The translations under genes were made by a program, and so were the position numbers. The notes beneath the pieces are model-generated. The model did not search any database, was not told where the DNA came from, and saw nothing but the letters and a program-made list of their open reading frames with translations. Shown one piece after another: positions 44,524 to 52,156 of a DNA stretch of 64,000 bases (the first letter of the stretch is position 1; each line of letters begins with the position of its first letter). Source of the stretch: Komagataeibacter sp. FNDCR2. Lineage in GTDB: Bacteria; Pseudomonadota; Alphaproteobacteria; Acetobacterales; Acetobacteraceae. Where the stretch lies: NCBI RefSeq assembly GCF_021295395.1, contig NZ_JAIWOU010000001.1, positions 499,001 to 563,000 of the forward strand. The letters run 5' to 3'.

Positions 44524-44882
44524 GCGATCTTTCCCATATCATTGGCAATGACCTTAGCCTGTCGGCATCCGGTGGGACAGCAATCGTGACCGGCGCGGAA
44601 CAGACGCGCCAGTCCGTCCTGCGCCGACTGGGCACCAATATAGGCGACTATATCTGGCAGACCGGTTATGGCGCGGGACTGCCCGCGCGCGTAGGCGGCA
44701 CGGTGGATACCGCCGGTATCCACGCGCTGGTCATGGCGCAGATGGCGCAGGAAACCGGCGTGGACCAGACCCGGCCCATCGGCGTGAACGTGGCGCAGGC
44801 CACACGGGGGCAGGTACGGCTGGATATAAGTTATACCGACGCCACGGGTTCGGTGCAGGCACTGAGCCTCCAGTCAGACTGA
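44520..44882 (+). CDS. Baseplate wedge protein (Mu gp46 / gp25-like)
   Basis: A 120-residue wedge component. QTRQSVLRRLGTNIGDYIWQ and the GYGAGLPARVGG segment match the GPW/gp25-like fold that resembles a lysozyme domain but lacks activity. The ATG overlaps the spike gene's stop (ATGA). It is followed by a hairpin and then the J-type wedge protein. Confidence 0.85.
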   Translation: MSDLSHIIGNDLSLSASGGTAIVTGAEQTRQSVLRRLGTNIGDYIWQTGYGAGLPARVGGTVDTAGIHALVMAQMAQETGVDQTRPIGVNVAQATRGQVRLDISYTDATGSVQALSLQSD

Positions 44883-44960
44883 GCGCCACGGCCATATGAC
44901 TGCTTCGCGCATTTTGGGCCGCATGCTTACGGCACCACCGACAGAACAATACCATCCACC

Positions 44961-44988
44961 AGGCCGCCTTCATGGCGGCCTTTATTTA
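44961..44988 (+). terminator. Hairpin before the baseplate J gene
   Basis: AGGCCGCC and GGCGGCCT form a perfect 8-bp stem with a 5-base loop and an imperfect T-tract (TTTATTTAT). It ends 13 bp before the J-gene start, and an upstream in-frame ATG falls inside the hairpin, which argues against that start. Confidence 0.65.
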
Positions 44989-45001
44989 TCCGGAGGTCCG
45001 T

Positions 45002-46126
45002 GTGGCCATCACGTTCCAATCCTTCAGGACCCTGCTGGGCAACATGGTCGCGGCGGCCCAGGGCGCATGCCCCGCGCTGCTGGACCTGAATGTCGGCTCA
45101 GCCGGGCGCGCCATGCTGGAAGCCGTGGCCGGGCTGGGGCTGTGGTTCCAGTTCATTATGCTGCAAATCCTGTCGCGCACACGGCTGGCGACATCCATCG
45201 GGCCTGACGTGGACAGCTTCGTGCAGGATTTCGGCCTTGCACGCCTGCCCGGCACGGTGGCGACGGGCCTGGTCACCTTCACCTCGTTCACGCCCGCCAG
45301 CCAGTCCGCCACCATTACGGTGGGCGCTACGGTCAGGACCGCATCGGGCATTGTGTTCGATGTGGTCGAAGACAGCACCAACGCCGCGTGGTCGGCCAGC
45401 GCCGGGGGGTATATCCGGCCTGCGGGCACGGCCGCCATCACCATTGCAGTACAGTGCGCCAGTGCGGGTACGCTCGGCAATGTGGCGGTGGGCGCGATCT
45501 GCCTGCTGGGCTCGGCCATTTCGGGTATTGATACGGTTACCAACACCACCGCGCTGACCAATGGCAGCGATGGCGAGAGTGATGCGGCGCTGCGTGTGCG
45601 CTTTGTCTCCTATATCAACAGCCGCTCCCGGGCGACGGTTACGGCCATCGAGGACGCGGTGACGGATGTATCCGCTGGCCTGCTCTATCAGGTGTGCGAG
45701 AACGTGGATACATCGGGCGCGCCCCTGCCGGGGAATGTGGTGGTGTATGTCGATGACGGATCGGGCGATGTGGCCGATACGCTCATCAACACGGTCTACG
45801 CGGCGGTGGAGGATGTGCGCCCTGCGGCGGTATCCATCCAGGTGGTGCGCCCCGCAATCATACGGCCCGCCATTACCATGGCGGTGACGGTGGGCGGCAC
45901 GGTCGATCTCACGACGGTACAGGCCACCATCAGCACCAGTGTCGCAGCCTATCTCAACAGTCTCGCCATCGGGGCGGCGGCCAGTTACTCACGGTTTATC
46001 CAGATTGCCTATGCCGCCAGCACCGATGTCACCAACGTAACTGGCGTGACGCTGGCGGGGGGCACAAGCGACCTGCCTGCAACACCCGGCACGGCCTATC
46101 GGGCGGGGACGGTGTCCTTTGGCTGA
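45002..46126 (+). CDS. Baseplate J family protein (Mu gp47 type)
   Basis: A 374-residue baseplate wedge protein. The GTG start at 45002 is set by GGAGG 6 bp upstream. Family landmarks are SAGRAMLEAVAGLGLWFQF, then RTASGIVFDVVEDS, GTLGNVAVGAICLL and TNGSDGESDAALRVRF, the strongest J-domain signature. VVYVDDGSGDVADTLINTVY is also typical. It overlaps or nearly abuts the next gene. Confidence 0.88.
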   Translation: MAITFQSFRTLLGNMVAAAQGACPALLDLNVGSAGRAMLEAVAGLGLWFQFIMLQILSRTRLATSIGPDVDSFVQDFGLARLPGTVATGLVTFTSFTPASQSATITVGATVRTASGIVFDVVEDSTNAAWSASAGGYIRPAGTAAITIAVQCASAGTLGNVAVGAICLLGSAISGIDTVTNTTALTNGSDGESDAALRVRFVSYINSRSRATVTAIEDAVTDVSAGLLYQVCENVDTSGAPLPGNVVVYVDDGSGDVADTLINTVYAAVEDVRPAAVSIQVVRPAIIRPAITMAVTVGGTVDLTTVQATISTSVAAYLNSLAIGAAASYSRFIQIAYAASTDVTNVTGVTLAGGTSDLPATPGTAYRAGTVSFG

Positions 46127-46127
46127 C

Positions 46128-46745
46128 ATGACACAGAGCGGCTTTGCCCGGCGCATCCGTGCGCTGCTGCCCACGGGCTGGTTCCCCGCCGCACCCGCAT
46201 TGGGTGAGGATGAACAGGCCCCGGTCCTGAATGCAATGGTGCAGGGTTTTGGTGCCATGTTTGCATGGGTCTGGTCCCTGCTGGCCATGACATCGGACCA
46301 GACCCGGCTGGCCAGCATGAGTGGCGCGTTCATGGACATGTTCGCCGCCGATTTCTTCGGTACCATGCTGGGCCGCAACCCCGGCGAAAGCGATGACGCC
46401 TTTCGCACCCGCATTGAGGAAGCACTGTTTCCATCGGTCGGCACGCGGCCCGATGTGGTCAATGTGATTACCGATGAGGCTGGCACACCCGGCCGCGTGA
46501 TCGAGCCGCGCAACGCCACCGACTGCAAGGGCCTAGCCAGCCTGACCAGCCCTGCGACGGGTGGCGGCTACGGCTATGGCGCGCCGGGGTTGCGCTATGG
46601 ATCGCGCGCCGCCCCCTTCACGCTATTCGCGCAGTTGCCGACAGGCGACATGAACCCGCCCGCAAATCAGACCCTGAGCCGGATTGCGACCGTCATGCCC
46701 GCGGGCGCGGTCGCATGGGTGCAGGATGTGGAGAGCCCTGACTGA
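46128..46745 (+). CDS. DUF2313-type baseplate protein (Mu gp48 / P2 gpI-like)
   Basis: A 205-residue baseplate protein linking wedge and fibre. LLPTGWFPAAPALGEDEQAP is the typical opening and FGTMLGRNPGESDDAFRTRI the family core. The ATG at 46128 lies 1 bp after the J-gene stop; an in-frame TTG at 46119 is possible. Its stop overlaps the tail fibre start codon. Confidence 0.8.
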   Translation: MTQSGFARRIRALLPTGWFPAAPALGEDEQAPVLNAMVQGFGAMFAWVWSLLAMTSDQTRLASMSGAFMDMFAADFFGTMLGRNPGESDDAFRTRIEEALFPSVGTRPDVVNVITDEAGTPGRVIEPRNATDCKGLASLTSPATGGGYGYGAPGLRYGSRAAPFTLFAQLPTGDMNPPANQTLSRIATVMPAGAVAWVQDVESPD

Positions 46746-48571
46746 TGGACAGACAGATTGTTTATCCCGCCCAGATTCCACTGGACAGCGACCAGCTCAA
46801 TGCCCAGCGCAATACCCTTGTCGGCATCGGGCATCTGGCCGGGCTGGCCTATGGGCAGAATACGGCGGCGGCGGGCGGCTTTGCCTGTACGCCGGGGGGC
46901 GGTCTTACCGTTACCCTCGCCCCCGGGTCGCTGCTGGCCCCCGGTGTGGTGGACGGGACGGCCTATGGTACGCTCCCCGCCAGCCCCAGCGCGCTTGTGC
47001 GCCAGTATGTCAGCCGTGATCCGGTCACGCTGGACGTGCCTGGTGCCGGGGCGACCTACATCGTGTATGTCACCGCGTTTACGCGGGACACGGACGATAC
47101 CGTACTGCCGTTCTATAACGCCGCTGACCCATCCGTAACCTATGCCGGGGCCGGTAACAGTGGGCAGGCCGCCCCGACCGTGCGGCAGGATCTGGCGCAA
47201 CCGGGGGTAGGCATGGCCGTGCCACCGGGCGCCTATCCATTATGGATGCTGACCATACCCGCCGGCACGACGACCATTACGGCGGACATGATCGCACCAG
47301 CCGCTGGCGCGCCGTTTTATGACACCATCCCCCAGCTTCAGGCCGCAAAGCAGGATGCGCTGGGCTTCACTCCCGTCCAGCAGGGCGGCGGGTTCGATCA
47401 GGTTGCGGGCAAGATTTACCTTGGTCGCGACACGACTTATCCGGGCCTGCGCTATTCCTATCTGGCGCCTGATGGAGAGACGGTCACCGGGGGTGGCTAT
47501 CTGATTTCAAGCTACGGGCCTGAGTCCGGTGGCGCCGCAGGATACGGGCAGATAGGAGACATTTCCACAGATCCGAACGGGCGGATGGCGTGGCGATTGC
47601 CTGCGCTGGGAGCAGCCTATATCACCGGCGCGCTTTATAGCGATGTTACAGCCGAAACGCTCAGGGCCTCCAATATAGAGGCCACGCTGGTATCCGGCAC
47701 GGCTGGCATGGTGTCCGGGGATCAGCAGGGCACGGGGCTTCATTACAGCAATGGGCGCATGTATGCCCTCTATACTGGCGGCGACGGCTTTCTGGCATGG
47801 TATGGAGACGTAACAAACGAAACGATCAGGGCCACGAACGCCGAAGCCCAGTTACTGCCGTTGCAGAATACCGGACCGGCAAATATCGACTATGGTGGTC
47901 CGTCACTTCCTTACAGCCTGCGCCTGCAGACTGATGGAAATCTTGTTGTCTATTATGGCAACTCTCCGATATTCTCGGTAAATAATGAGATAATTAACCT
48001 CTCTGTTTCCACTTTGGTCGGGGAAGCCACCCTTTCATACAATCCGGTGCCCCTTTCGCAGGCCAATTCACTCGTATCCGCTGAGGCCGTGGCCCGCGCC
48101 AATGCCGATGCAACCCTTGTATCCGGGACTATTGGTGTGAATGCCGCCAATAGCGATACGAACGGGGTCTCCCTTTACCGTAATGGTGGGAGCGGGCGTC
48201 CGACATTCATCTACTCCTCCGGCACCGGTACGCTGGCGGGAGATCTTGCTTGGGCGGGTGATCTTCCCACGTCGGGGACGATAGCCGGTGGTGTTTATAC
48301 AAAAATTGGGTCTGTGCTCAGGCAGTCATTTTCACCGGGAACCATTGATAACGGGACTACAATAACTTTCCCCATCGCGTTCTCATCAGTTCCATCAAGT
48401 ATCCAGTTGTCCGTTGACCAGGGAAGAGGTGGTAGTGCTCCCGTCGTTATCAATCCCGTGGTAGGGACCCTTACTGCTACCGGCTGCAAGGTAAATATTG
48501 CATCAATTTCAGGGTCATCCCAACCCGGTAGCGGGGGGCAGGTATGGGTAACTGTTGAAGGCCCGGCATAA
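46745..48571 (+). CDS. Tail fibre with bulb-lectin motif
   Basis: A 608-residue receptor-binding fibre. The N-terminal 200 residues are the baseplate-attachment part. A shaft has three related repeats, ETLRASNIEATLVSG, ETIRATNAEAQLLP and EAVARANADATLVSG, which suggest a trimeric coiled shaft. At 395-403 the sequence LQTDGNLVVYYG holds QTDGNLVVY, an exact Q-x-D-x-N-x-V-x-Y mannose-binding signature of bulb-type lectins. The end has ITFPIAFSSVPSSIQLSV, a common fibre C-terminal fold. From about 47900 codon use becomes more A+T-rich, as if the tip had been exchanged. Probable ligand: mannose or another sugar on the cell surface. Confidence 0.8.
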   Translation: MDRQIVYPAQIPLDSDQLNAQRNTLVGIGHLAGLAYGQNTAAAGGFACTPGGGLTVTLAPGSLLAPGVVDGTAYGTLPASPSALVRQYVSRDPVTLDVPGAGATYIVYVTAFTRDTDDTVLPFYNAADPSVTYAGAGNSGQAAPTVRQDLAQPGVGMAVPPGAYPLWMLTIPAGTTTITADMIAPAAGAPFYDTIPQLQAAKQDALGFTPVQQGGGFDQVAGKIYLGRDTTYPGLRYSYLAPDGETVTGGGYLISSYGPESGGAAGYGQIGDISTDPNGRMAWRLPALGAAYITGALYSDVTAETLRASNIEATLVSGTAGMVSGDQQGTGLHYSNGRMYALYTGGDGFLAWYGDVTNETIRATNAEAQLLPLQNTGPANIDYGGPSLPYSLRLQTDGNLVVYYGNSPIFSVNNEIINLSVSTLVGEATLSYNPVPLSQANSLVSAEAVARANADATLVSGTIGVNAANSDTNGVSLYRNGGSGRPTFIYSSGTGTLAGDLAWAGDLPTSGTIAGGVYTKIGSVLRQSFSPGTIDNGTTITFPIAFSSVPSSIQLSVDQGRGGSAPVVINPVVGTLTATGCKVNIASISGSSQPGSGGQVWVTVEGPA

Positions 48572-48631
48572 GCATACTTCCACCTTCATAACGAATACAT
48601 GCGCATCCCATAATATCCGGAGATATTGACC

Positions 48632-48910
48632 ATGACCAATACGACCTCCTCAACGACCACCGCAACCGACCAGACGGCTACACCGGCCACACCCGGCCCC
48701 CAGAACTATGTTCTCTATCGCACGACGCAGCTTGGCTGGCAGCAGGTGGGGTACGTCATCATGGCGATATCGCTGTCCAGCGCCAATGACTTCACCCCGC
48801 CCGCCGGCATGGCACTGGGGCTTGATGCGGCCGGGGCCTATCCGACGGGTAGCATCTATACACCCGCGACCACGCAGACGACGGCCACGACGACGACATC
48901 GGGAAGCTGA
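48632..48910 (+). CDS. Small protein downstream of the tail fibre
   Basis: A 92-residue protein with a Thr/Pro-rich start and end around a short core, YVLYRTTQLGWQQVGYVIMA. It may help fold or assemble the fibre, which is the usual job of genes here, but I recognise no family. GGAG lies about 11 bp before the ATG. A hairpin with a T-tract follows the gene. Confidence 0.5.
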   Translation: MTNTTSSTTTATDQTATPATPGPQNYVLYRTTQLGWQQVGYVIMAISLSSANDFTPPAGMALGLDAAGAYPTGSIYTPATTQTTATTTTSGS

Positions 48911-48942
48911 CACGTTCCAGCCTGTCCGCGCCTGCCTGTCCG

Positions 48943-48965
48943 ACCGCCCTGTGAGGCGGTTTTTT
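48943..48965 (+). terminator. Hairpin with T-tract before the lysis genes
   Basis: ACCGCC and GGCGGT pair around a 6-base loop, followed by a T-run. It lies 33 bp after the small gene's stop and 16 bp before the next start, so it separates tail and lysis genes. Confidence 0.7.
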
Positions 48966-48981
48966 ATTGCCGGGAAAACGT

Positions 48982-49416
48982 ATGAATGAAGACATGATGC
49001 TGCCCGCATCCGTGGGGCAGGCGAGAGGGCCCGTACGCTGCGCCACGGTGGAGGATCTTGCCCGTGTGCGTGAACGGCTGGCGAAAGTGGAAGGCGGCCA
49101 TGACAACCTGCGCGACGGGCTGAATACGCTGTCGGTCCAGTTTTCCGACCTCAGGCGAGACCTGACCAGAGCCGTGGCTGACAACGCCGCCCAGACCCGG
49201 CGTGAGATCATGGAGCGTGTCGCAGCCATGGGCGAGGCGGCCAGCGGGCGCGACACCGAAGTTTCGGAACGCCTGTCCCGCATCGAGGGCGGCATCCGGC
49301 TGGCCAACTGGATTACGGTCACCTTCATCATCCTCGCCACCGGGCTGCTGGGCTGGGGGCAGGTTGGAGATGCAGTATGGTCGCTGTGCAAACGGGCTTT
49401 GGGGTATGGGACATGA
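48982..49416 (+). CDS. XhlA-like membrane-associated lysis protein
   Basis: A 144-residue protein with a long coiled-coil region (ARVRERLAKVEGGHDNLRDG and on to EVSERLSRIEGG), then one transmembrane helix near the C-terminus (NWITVTFIILATGLLGW). This architecture matches haemolysin XhlA-type holin partners. The start at 48982 follows GCCGGGAA. Its stop overlaps the start of the muralytic gene (ATGA at 49413-49416), supporting a joint lysis function. A spanin role is an alternative. Confidence 0.65.
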   Translation: MNEDMMLPASVGQARGPVRCATVEDLARVRERLAKVEGGHDNLRDGLNTLSVQFSDLRRDLTRAVADNAAQTRREIMERVAAMGEAASGRDTEVSERLSRIEGGIRLANWITVTFIILATGLLGWGQVGDAVWSLCKRALGYGT

Positions 49417-49892
49417 CGGGCCTGAACCTGGCACAATTCAAGAATGAGGTTGTCGCCCCCGCGTTATCCCATATCGGGCTGGACGAAGACGCGGCGGTCA
49501 ACCTGCTTACGGGCACAGCCATGGCGGAAAGTGGTCTGGCTTATATGCGGCAGTTCCATGGCCCGGCACTGGGGCTGTGGCAGATGGAGCCCTTCACCCA
49601 TGACGACATATGGGAGACGTTCCTGTCTGATGATCGATTGTCGTTACTGCGTGGCGCTGTGCTCGACCTTGCCGCACGCTGGCCCGCGCGGGTGACGCAA
49701 CTGTCAGGCAACCTGCCTTACGCCTGTGCCATGGCACGGCTGAAATATTACCGCGCTTTAGGTCCGCTGCCTGATGTGGGTGATGCGGCGGCTCAGTGCC
49801 GTTACTGGAAAGCCAATTATAATACCACGCTGGGAGCGGGAGAGGCGGACACACCGCATATTGCCCTGTTCCAGCAGGCCATTGAGGCATGA
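49413..49892 (+). CDS. Muralytic transglycosylase-like endolysin
   Basis: A 159-residue enzyme of lysozyme-like fold that probably cuts peptidoglycan to release particles. GTAMAESGLAYMRQFHGPAL contains the likely catalytic Glu followed by GLWQMEPFTHDD; CAMARLKYYR and YWKANYNTTLG are typical of related phage transglycosylases. It has no signal peptide, so it would need a holin. It is coupled to the upstream membrane protein gene and followed one base later by the holin candidate. Confidence 0.75.
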   Translation: MTGLNLAQFKNEVVAPALSHIGLDEDAAVNLLTGTAMAESGLAYMRQFHGPALGLWQMEPFTHDDIWETFLSDDRLSLLRGAVLDLAARWPARVTQLSGNLPYACAMARLKYYRALGPLPDVGDAAAQCRYWKANYNTTLGAGEADTPHIALFQQAIEA

Positions 49893-49893
49893 C

Positions 49894-50232
49894 ATGAATA
49901 CCGCAGCAAGACTGACGGGGCTGGGTGCCGTGTTTACCGGGCTTCTGGCTTTCGTTCCCGAACAATATGCCTTCTATGTGGCCATGCTGATCTTCGCGTG
50001 CAGCGCGCTTTCAGCCGCCGTGCCTCCGCCTTCAGCCCAGAGCCGGTGGGTCATCGCCTATCAGGTCATCACCATGATCGGCCTGAACATTGGCTGGGCT
50101 GAAAACCGCCTCAAGCCGGGTGTATCGGCCCTGCGGGTATCGCGCGAGGATAAGCCGGCCGCGAAGGAAGCGGTGCAGGCAAAGGGAATCCCGGTCCTGA
50201 ACAAGAAGGGAAAGCCCGAAGCGCCCACGTGA
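49894..50232 (+). CDS. Putative holin
   Basis: A 112-residue protein with two or three hydrophobic helices (LTGLGAVFTGLLAFVP, FYVAMLIFACSALSAAV and VIAYQVITMIGLNIGW) and a basic, Lys-rich C-terminal tail. Size, helices and position directly after the endolysin fit a holin that opens the inner membrane. Family not recognised. Confidence 0.6.
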   Translation: MNTAARLTGLGAVFTGLLAFVPEQYAFYVAMLIFACSALSAAVPPPSAQSRWVIAYQVITMIGLNIGWAENRLKPGVSALRVSREDKPAAKEAVQAKGIPVLNKKGKPEAPT

Positions 50233-50266
50233 CTGGCTGGTCCCGGCTCAGTCCTCATCATTCCCC

Positions 50267-50289
50267 AACCGCCCTCGAGGCGGTTTTTT
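50267..50289 (+). terminator. Hairpin with T-tract before the end cassette
   Basis: AACCGCC and GGCGGTT pair around CTCGA and are followed by a run of T residues. It lies 35 bp after the holin stop and 19 bp before the next start codon, marking the border between lysis genes and the terminal cassette. Confidence 0.75.
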
Positions 50290-50307
50290 CATATGGAGAC
50301 GCCAGAC

Positions 50308-50598
50308 ATGGCAAACGAAGGCACCACCGCCATTCCGGCCCTTGAGGGCCTGATCGAGACGGCTCTTGGCAAGAAGGACACCGCCGCCACGCAGGCCGAT
50401 ATCCAGCTTGCGGGAAACCTTCTGCAAACACTGATCCCCGTCATTGTGGAGAAAGCCGCGCCCAACCTCGACCTGCCCGGCATTGACGCGGCCCTGAACA
50501 AAATCGTGACGGGGATTTCCGATCTCAAGACGGCGATCGAGACCACACCCGCATCGTCCACATCTGCTCCGGTTCCCGCGGCACCCCCGGTTGCCTAA
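50308..50598 (+). CDS. Small unknown protein at the head of the end cassette
   Basis: A 96-residue helical protein without a signal or membrane segment: ALEGLIETALGKKDTAATQA and LAGNLLQTLIPVIVEKAA are amphipathic stretches, and the last 20 residues are Pro/Ser/Ala-rich. GGAGAC precedes the ATG at 50308. I recognise no family. It lies 21 bp upstream of the Tat-type lipoprotein. Confidence 0.55.
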   Translation: MANEGTTAIPALEGLIETALGKKDTAATQADIQLAGNLLQTLIPVIVEKAAPNLDLPGIDAALNKIVTGISDLKTAIETTPASSTSAPVPAAPPVA

Positions 50599-50619
50599 CC
50601 GATCAACAAGGAAAACTCC

Positions 50620-51198
50620 ATGAACCCGAACCTTTCCCGCCGGTCCCTGCTGCGCGCCGGGGCCGGAACGCTGGCGGCCGGGCTGCTGGCGGCCTGCACG
50701 ACCACCAAAAATGGCACCACCACCACGCTAACCCTGAACGTGGCCGAAGTGGTGGATTACGGCAGCGCGATCCTGTCATTCGCCAGCACGGCCCTCAACA
50801 TATCGTTTGTGGCGAGCGCCATGGGCCCCGCAAACCTTGCGCTGGCCAACGCGGCGATTGCATCTCTGAAATCGGCCCTGTCCGCGTTCTCGGCAGCGGC
50901 GGGGTCCAGCACGTCCGTGTCCTACGACAGTGCCAGCGTGAAGACGGCGTTCGACAGCATCCTTGCGGATGTGGAGAGCATCGACGCCCTGATTATCTCC
51001 ACCATCACCGGCACGGCAGCGAACCTGTCCAGCAGTGTGGTGTCGGATGCCAGGACGGCGGCAGGGGCGGCGGAGACGCTGATTTCGCTGCTCAAGGCCA
51101 TGATCGACATGACCGGACCACGCCTGCGTGGCGTGTCGCCCCTGAGCGGGGATGCGGCCATCGGGCAGATCGCCATCTTCTCAGCTTCGCAGGGATGA
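50620..51198 (+). CDS. Tat-type lipoprotein of the phage end cassette
   Basis: A 192-residue lipoprotein. The N-terminus SRRSLLRAGAGTLAAGLLAAC has a twin-arginine motif and a lipobox, so it would be exported folded and lipid-anchored. The mature domain is Ala/Ser/Thr-rich and helical, like small four-helix bundles. Its stop overlaps the next start (ATGA at 51195-51198). Function unknown; candidates are exclusion of superinfecting phage, an outer spanin-like role or envelope change in the lysogen. Confidence 0.65.
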   Translation: MNPNLSRRSLLRAGAGTLAAGLLAACTTTKNGTTTTLTLNVAEVVDYGSAILSFASTALNISFVASAMGPANLALANAAIASLKSALSAFSAAAGSSTSVSYDSASVKTAFDSILADVESIDALIISTITGTAANLSSSVVSDARTAAGAAETLISLLKAMIDMTGPRLRGVSPLSGDAAIGQIAIFSASQG

Positions 51199-51356
51199 TC
51201 ACCCATACGTTTGCCGGTCTGGGCCTGTTCCTGACAGGCGCGGCTTTTTCGCAAGTGCTGGCCTTTGCCATCGCGGCGTGGCGGGAGGATCGGCGCAGGC
51301 GTCAGATTGACGACACGCTCGGTCCGCCCTCTCCCGACCCTTCGGACAGGACATAA
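51195..51356 (+). CDS. 53-residue single-span membrane protein
   Basis: A short gene translated through stop-start overlaps on both sides (ATGA at the front, TAATG at the back). The product has one hydrophobic helix (FAGLGLFLTGAAFSQVLAF) and a basic, Arg-rich cytoplasmic or periplasmic tail (REDRRRRQIDD) ending Pro/Asp-rich. The double coupling makes it a real gene despite its size. It could be an inner-membrane partner of the two lipoproteins. Confidence 0.6.
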   Translation: MITHTFAGLGLFLTGAAFSQVLAFAIAAWREDRRRRQIDDTLGPPSPDPSDRT

Positions 51357-52156
51357 TGACGATACGCAAACTCGGCTGCCGTCCGGCGCAATACCGGGCC
51401 GGGCAGCCCCATATGTCAACCATGCGTGGCTTCATGGCCCGGCAGGCCCCGGCAAGGCTGGACCGTAGCGGGATCGACCCCGCGCCCCTTATGCTGGGCA
51501 ATGACGTGCTGGGGGACTGCACCAGCGCGGGTATCGGCAACCATATCCGCGCCACGGCGGCGCTGGCGGGTTTTCAGGTCGAGATGGATGTGGCCGATGC
51601 CGTGCGGTTCTATTCCCGATCAACAGGATACGACCCGGGCAATCCCGCCACGGATAATGGTGGCGTCGAGGTGGATGTGCTGACCACGGCGCTGCGCGAG
51701 GGCTATGCGCTGGAAACGCAGACACTGTTCCCGATCTGGGGCAGCGCCGATCCAACCGACCTGAACCGGATCCGCAACATCACCGCAGGCCTGTCCTGCG
51801 CCTATCTGGGCGTGCAGTTGGCGCAGGCGGATATGTGGGAGGATCAGGACGGCAACCTGCCGCCGGTATGGGATACGGACAGCCCGGCAGACCATGCCGA
51901 CCCGACGCCGGGGAGTGCTGGCGGCCATTGCCTGCTGCTGTGGGATTATACCGGCACGACGGATACCGACCTTGTGACGCTGCTGACATGGGGCGCGAAG
52001 CAAAAGGCTACGTGGCGCTGGGTGCGCAGCCGGATCATGGAGGTGCACGGTCTGGCATGGCGGCAGCTTCTGCCCGCCGGGGTTCTGGCCCCGACCGGGC
52101 AGGACTGGGCGGCGCTGGTGGACGCGAATGACGCCTATCTGGCGGCTGCGGCATGA
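51356..52156 (+). CDS. Papain-like cysteine-peptidase-fold protein
   Basis: A 266-residue protein without an obvious signal peptide. MLGNDVLGDCTSAGIGNHIR puts Cys55 where papain-like (C1-type) enzymes have the nucleophile, and SAGGHCLLLWDY gives His191. The place of the third catalytic residue (Asn of NSWG) reads LLTWG, so the Asn is missing and catalysis is uncertain. Related phage and bacterial proteins with a GND-x3-GDC motif are known but not characterised to my knowledge. It is coupled to both neighbours. Confidence 0.6.
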   Translation: MTIRKLGCRPAQYRAGQPHMSTMRGFMARQAPARLDRSGIDPAPLMLGNDVLGDCTSAGIGNHIRATAALAGFQVEMDVADAVRFYSRSTGYDPGNPATDNGGVEVDVLTTALREGYALETQTLFPIWGSADPTDLNRIRNITAGLSCAYLGVQLAQADMWEDQDGNLPPVWDTDSPADHADPTPGSAGGHCLLLWDYTGTTDTDLVTLLTWGAKQKATWRWVRSRIMEVHGLAWRQLLPAGVLAPTGQDWAALVDANDAYLAAAA

